DNA from: Nocardia cyriacigeorgica
GTDB lineage: Bacteria; Actinomycetota; Actinomycetes; Mycobacteriales; Mycobacteriaceae
Assembly: GCF_010868145.1 (NCBI RefSeq)
Contig: NZ_JAAGUY010000020.1
Coordinates: forward strand, 1-64,000
DNA length: 64,000 nucleotides
Direction: 5' to 3'
The translations under genes and the position numbers were made by a program. This document shows positions 60,701 through 64,000 of this stretch, piece after piece; position 1 is the first letter of the stretch, and each line of letters starts with the position of its first letter. Below the pieces are notes generated by a model, which did no database searches, was not told where the DNA came from, and saw only the letters and a list, made by a program, of their open reading frames with translations.

Positions 60701-61900
60701 TCATTCCGCCTGACTGCCCGCGCGGATGAGCAGGTAGCCGCCCACACCGAGCACCACTGCGCCGATGATCAGGACCGCACCCGCGGCGCCGACCGAACCG
60801 TCGGTCCAGTCCCATACGGCTTCGGCGGCGGCGATGGCGAGTGCGGCCGCACCGCCGAGGACGAGCACCCAGGAGCGTTCGGTCAGGTAGAGGGCGAAGC
60901 AGAGCACGGCGACCAGGGCGGTGAGCCAGTAAGCGATGGCCATGGTGTCGTATTCGCCGGTGAACTGAGCCCCGAAAACAGCGAGGACCACGGCGATCAG
61001 ATAGCCGGCCCAGCGTTCGTCGAAGGCGCTGAGGCGAGTCAGCACACCCCAGACGATGCCGAGGAGCAGGACGGCGAGGCCGGGCCAGCCGTCGTGTAGG
61101 TCGACCAGGTCCGTCATGACTCCGGGCACGGCGGCGGCGCTGAAGCCCGCGCAGGTGAAGATCCCGATCAGCGAGGGTAAGGCCAGATAGCCGATCACGG
61201 CGGCGATCAAGCCGGCGATGCAGGCATACACCCAGGCCGAATCGGTATTGCCGTCCTCGATCGCGGAGCCGACCGTTCCCGCGACGAACGCGGTGGCGAG
61301 TGCGAACAGCACGGTGGCGAGCCGGGTTCGGACGGCGGGCACCTGCGCGGCCGCGCCGGGCCGGTCTCGAAGCCGACCGAACAACGCCGACCCCCCGCCT
61401 GCGACCGCGACCGCGATCACGGCGAGCACCACCGATATCAGTGCGAGGATCGCGACGCGGCCGGTTCGGGCCAGATCCTCCCATGACGCCGCAAGCACCA
61501 GGGCGATCCCGGCGAGCAGCAGCCCCGCACCGGCATAGGCCGCGATCTCGGCGAGCAACCTGGTCCGCGAGTGACGGGCAGGCGGTCCGGCCAGGGCGCC
61601 GAGCACGGCGTCCAGCTGCTGCTCGGTGAGCACCCCGGATTCGACCAGTGGGCGCAACGAGGCCGCGTGCGGCCCGCTGTCCTCACCAGCCGGACCGCGT
61701 GATGCCGTGCGGCGCGGCGGATCGACGTCATCGCTGGCAAGTGCGACCGCCTCGTGCCGGGCGCGGCGGGCGGATGCGGCGTGATCCCGCTGCACGCCGG
61801 TGTCTTCAGTCCGATCGCCCGATGGCGCCGACTCGGCCCGCCCGCTCGGTTCGCCGGAATCGGCAGCCGCATCCGATGCGCCGTGATTGTTGTCGACCAC
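60701..61900 (-). CDS. DUF2157 membrane protein
   Basis: 399 residues. A disordered acidic N-terminus (1-80) is followed by a short helical segment LRPLVESGVLTEQQLDAVLGAL, the DUF2157 cytoplasmic motif, then about ten membrane helices. The N-terminal 80 residues are absent in many relatives. Function of the family unknown. It faces the amidohydrolase gene across 101 bp. Confidence 0.85.
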   Translation of the reverse strand: MVDNNHGASDAAADSGEPSGRAESAPSGDRTEDTGVQRDHAASARRARHEAVALASDDVDPPRRTASRGPAGEDSGPHAASLRPLVESGVLTEQQLDAVLGALAGPPARHSRTRLLAEIAAYAGAGLLLAGIALVLAASWEDLARTGRVAILALISVVLAVIAVAVAGGGSALFGRLRDRPGAAAQVPAVRTRLATVLFALATAFVAGTVGSAIEDGNTDSAWVYACIAGLIAAVIGYLALPSLIGIFTCAGFSAAAVPGVMTDLVDLHDGWPGLAVLLLGIVWGVLTRLSAFDERWAGYLIAVVLAVFGAQFTGEYDTMAIAYWLTALVAVLCFALYLTERSWVLVLGGAAALAIAAAEAVWDWTDGSVGAAGAVLIIGAVVLGVGGYLLIRAGSQAE

Positions 61901-62001
61901 GCGGCCAGTATGTCCGACCCGGCCGCGGTTTCGGCGCTACTGCGACTGCGGATCCGGCTCGCGTGTGACAATCGGCCCCGACCGGGTGAACGGCGGACGG
62001 G

Positions 62002-63087
62002 ATGGACCCCATGGATCTCACCGACATTCCCATCATCGACGCGCATATCCACCAGTGGGATCCGCTGTCGACACCGCGTGACTTCAGTGGCCTGGCCCGG
62101 CTGTTCAAATACCTGCCGGTGCCGATAGGTGTCGCCATGAAGGTCGCGCCGCAACGTGACCGGGAATTCGTCGGCGACCCGACGCCCTATATGCACCCCT
62201 ATCTGCCGGCGGACTACCGCACCGACACCGCCGGGCTGACAGTCCGAACCATCGCCCATATCGAGGTCGAATGGACCGGCACCGGACCGCTGGCAAAGGC
62301 CGACGAGACCCGGTGGGTGGCCAGCCTGCCGTTCGGCGTCGACACGCCCGCGCTCGGCGCCATTCTCGCCAGTGCCGATCCGGCCGCACCGGGGTTCGCG
62401 GCGTTGCTGGACGCACACGCCTCGGCCTCGCCGCTGCTACGTGGCATCCGCACCATGGTCGCGCACCATCCGGACCCCGGCGTCCGCTCGTTCACCAGCA
62501 CGCCGGGTGATCTGACCGCGCACGCGTTCCTCGAAGGGTTCGCCGAACTGGCCGAGCGTGAGTTGTCGTTCGAGGCGTGGGTGTATGCGCATCAGCTCCC
62601 CGATGTGGCCGCGCTTGCCGCCAGGTATCCCGAGGTCACCATCGTGCTGAATCATCTCGGCACACCGGCCGGGATCTTCGGCGCGGTCGGCAAACACACC
62701 GGATACAACCCCGGGCATCGGCGCGAATTGTTCATCCGCTGGCGCGAGGAGATCGCCGCCGTCGCGGCCCAACCGAATGCGGTGGCCAAGGTCAGCGGCC
62801 TGATGATGCCGATTCTCGGTCACAAGGTGCCCCCGCGCGGAACTGCGACGCCGGTGCCCGAACTACTCGACCGGATCGGGCCCCTGCTGACACATGCGGT
62901 GGACTGCTTCGGAGTCGAGCGGCTGGTGTGGGGCTCGAACTTCCCGGTGGACAAGCCGATCACCACCATGGCGGGCAGCGCCGTGGCGGTCGCCACGGCG
63001 ATCACCGATCATGTCGGCGATACCGGCTGTCTCGACCTGATCTTCCGCGCCAACGCGCAGCGGGTGTATCGCATCGACGGGGACTGA
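62002..63087 (+). CDS. amidohydrolase-family (TIM-barrel) protein
   Basis: 361 residues. The metal ligands begin with DAHIHQWDP (His15 and His17), then the barrel strands LRGIRTMVAHHPDPG, VTIVLNHLGTP and RLVWGSNFPVDKP with the catalytic Asp/Asn region. It resembles actinobacterial 2-pyrone-4,6-dicarboxylate lactonase-like and amidohydrolase-2 proteins. Start at 62002 or the ATG 9 bases later. Confidence 0.85.
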   Translation: MDPMDLTDIPIIDAHIHQWDPLSTPRDFSGLARLFKYLPVPIGVAMKVAPQRDREFVGDPTPYMHPYLPADYRTDTAGLTVRTIAHIEVEWTGTGPLAKADETRWVASLPFGVDTPALGAILASADPAAPGFAALLDAHASASPLLRGIRTMVAHHPDPGVRSFTSTPGDLTAHAFLEGFAELAERELSFEAWVYAHQLPDVAALAARYPEVTIVLNHLGTPAGIFGAVGKHTGYNPGHRRELFIRWREEIAAVAAQPNAVAKVSGLMMPILGHKVPPRGTATPVPELLDRIGPLLTHAVDCFGVERLVWGSNFPVDKPITTMAGSAVAVATAITDHVGDTGCLDLIFRANAQRVYRIDGD

Positions 63088-63158
63088 TCCACGCCATATC
63101 GGTGCTCTGGACCCGAGTTGCCGTGGGCCGAATCGAACCGGTGACGCCGAGCGCATCG

Positions 63159-63926
63159 TCAGGAGCGGCTCAGGTCGGTATAGCAGGCGGTCAGGGCGCG
63201 CAGACCGCTCGCAGCGGTCGGCTCGTCCTCGGCGAGCATCCGTAGTGCGCGGCGCAAGAGCATTGGGTCCAGATCGTCAGGGGCCGAGTGGAATTCGGGA
63301 GTGGGCAGCGCGGGCAACTCGAGTTCCGAACCGTAGGGGTCGGTGTCGCCACCGGGACCGCCGCGTTCGACCCCGCCGATGAGTGTGTCCAGCGACAATC
63401 CACGCAGCGTGAGCAGATCGCGCGGGTACTCGTCGAGCCGTTCGGCGAGCAGGTAGCACAGCGCGGCGACGTGTTTGCACGGCCAGCCGGGGTCGGGGCA
63501 GGTGCAGCCGAAATCCAGGTCGGCGGCGGTCTCGGGCAGCAGATGGGGCGACAGCGCGGTCGGTAGCGCACCGGAGACGATCTGGGCCAGCATGCCTGGC
63601 GCGGAACGGATCTCCTCGACCAGCAGCTCGACCTCCTCCGGCCGCAGCAGCCGAATTGTGCAGGTGGCGGTGAACGGACGCGGCTGGCTGCCCTGCACCT
63701 CACCGACGACCGCGCCGCGTTCGATCCGATAGCTCACGACCTGCCCCGACCGCGCATAGCTGCGTCCACGGGAGAGCCTGCCGGGCTCGGCCATGCGCTC
63801 CACCGCATCGATGAACGCCCGGCCCCACGCAGTGCGGCCGAACGCCCCTCGCCTGCTGCGGGCTTCGACACCACCGGATACCGGCCGGCGCGGACCGAAC
63901 TCACGAAAATCGACGCGCGGATTCAT
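63159..63926 (-). CDS. SWIM zinc-finger protein
   Basis: 255 residues. The SWIM motif CxCx(n)CxH appears as GCTCPDPGWPCKHVAAL near 138-154. The N-terminal FGRTAWGRAFIDAVERMAEPGRLSRGRSYARSGQV is the usual introduction. The start overlaps the SNF2 helicase stop by 4 bp, the classic coupled pair of SWIM protein and helicase. DNA or protein binding is likely. Confidence 0.9.
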   Translation of the reverse strand: MNPRVDFREFGPRRPVSGGVEARSRRGAFGRTAWGRAFIDAVERMAEPGRLSRGRSYARSGQVVSYRIERGAVVGEVQGSQPRPFTATCTIRLLRPEEVELLVEEIRSAPGMLAQIVSGALPTALSPHLLPETAADLDFGCTCPDPGWPCKHVAALCYLLAERLDEYPRDLLTLRGLSLDTLIGGVERGGPGGDTDPYGSELELPALPTPEFHSAPDDLDPMLLRRALRMLAEDEPTAASGLRALTACYTDLSRS

Positions 63927-64000
63927 TCGCCCACCGCTTCCGCACCGAGGGTGAACAGATCCCGCAACTCATCGGTGCTCAACTCGGTGATCCAGTTCTC
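63923..64000 (-). CDS. C-terminal end of a SNF2-family helicase (runs off the window)
   Basis: The last 25 codons read ENWITELSTDELRDLFTLGAEAVGE then stop, the conserved end of bacterial SNF2/SWI2 helicases that pair with SWIM proteins. It overlaps the SWIM gene by 4 bp (ATGA). Confidence 0.85.
   Translation of the reverse strand, partial: ENWITELSTDELRDLFTLGAEAVGE

Noticed and set aside
1..64000. search by eye for CRISPR arrays, tRNA or rRNA genes, IS elements and prophage
   Set aside because: No regularly spaced repeats, cloverleaf candidates, transposase or integrase reading frames were found; a covariance-model scan would be needed to exclude small RNAs.

Overview
This is high-GC actinobacterial DNA from a mycolic-acid bacterium, most likely Nocardia or a close relative. 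The evidence is the acyl-CoA carboxylase set (biotinylated alpha chain, beta chain and the actinobacterial epsilon subunit), lysine 6-aminotransferase, an F420-dependent LLM oxidoreductase, a deazaflavin (Ddn-type) oxidoreductase, mycothiol-type isomerase-fold proteins, and many GTG starts. From memory, about the first half keeps the gene content of the M. tuberculosis segment Rv3297 to Rv3274: nei, lhr, TetR, pcd, lrpA, lat, accA3, sseA, maf, accE5, accD5, birA, a PH-domain protein, GtrA, purK, purE and fadE25. I see no tRNA, rRNA, CRISPR array, transposase, integrase or prophage. The window is chromosomal core with accessory inserts.

Layout. 0-8.8 kb: start of a membrane protein, Nei2-type glycosylase, Lhr helicase, a histidine phosphatase, and a TetR gene divergent from a patatin-SDR pair. 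8.8-15.1 kb: lysine catabolism (pcd, lrpA, lat), a beta-propeller lipoprotein, a shortened GNAT and a second patatin. 15.4-23.1 kb: accA3, sseA, a three-cysteine winged-helix regulator, maf-accE5-accD5 and birA. 23.3-31.7 kb: PH-domain protein, a two-component system, GtrA, purK-purE, an aberrant P450 with a TetR gene, and fadE25. 31.9-38.5 kb: SRPBCC protein, a serine hydrolase behind a regulator remnant, GNAT, GlcD-like flavoenzyme, GtrA, peptidase E, a maleylpyruvate-isomerase-like protein and HIT. 38.9-41.8 kb: pntAA-pntAB-pntB transhydrogenase ending in a near-perfect 21-bp terminator hairpin. 41.8-50.7 kb: small metabolic and regulatory genes, including TetR/F420 oxidoreductase, an AAA ATPase, MFS, AraC/thioesterase, SDR and Lrp. 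50.9-57.8 kb: a small secreted protein, a 2-oxoacid dehydrogenase operon (E1 alpha, E1 beta, E2), BenE transporter and a second sulfurtransferase. 58.0-64 kb: an exported HNH nuclease lipoprotein, Dabb/TetR, DUF2157, amidohydrolase, and SWIM protein coupled to an SNF2 helicase.

Functional themes: acyl-CoA carboxylation and its biotin ligase for malonyl/methylmalonyl-CoA supply; lysine to aminoadipate; purine ring carboxylation (PurK/PurE); NADPH supply by transhydrogenase; and fatty or branched acid breakdown (FadE25, 2-oxoacid dehydrogenase).

No large new system stands out. The points most worth following are single-gene or regulatory: an SseA with serine in place of its catalytic cysteine, a P450 lacking both ExxR residues and the I-helix acid, a 42-bp dyad beside the remnant of a regulator, a three-palindrome fadE25 promoter, a long intergenic hairpin with a 22-bp direct repeat, and a structured leader before pntAA.
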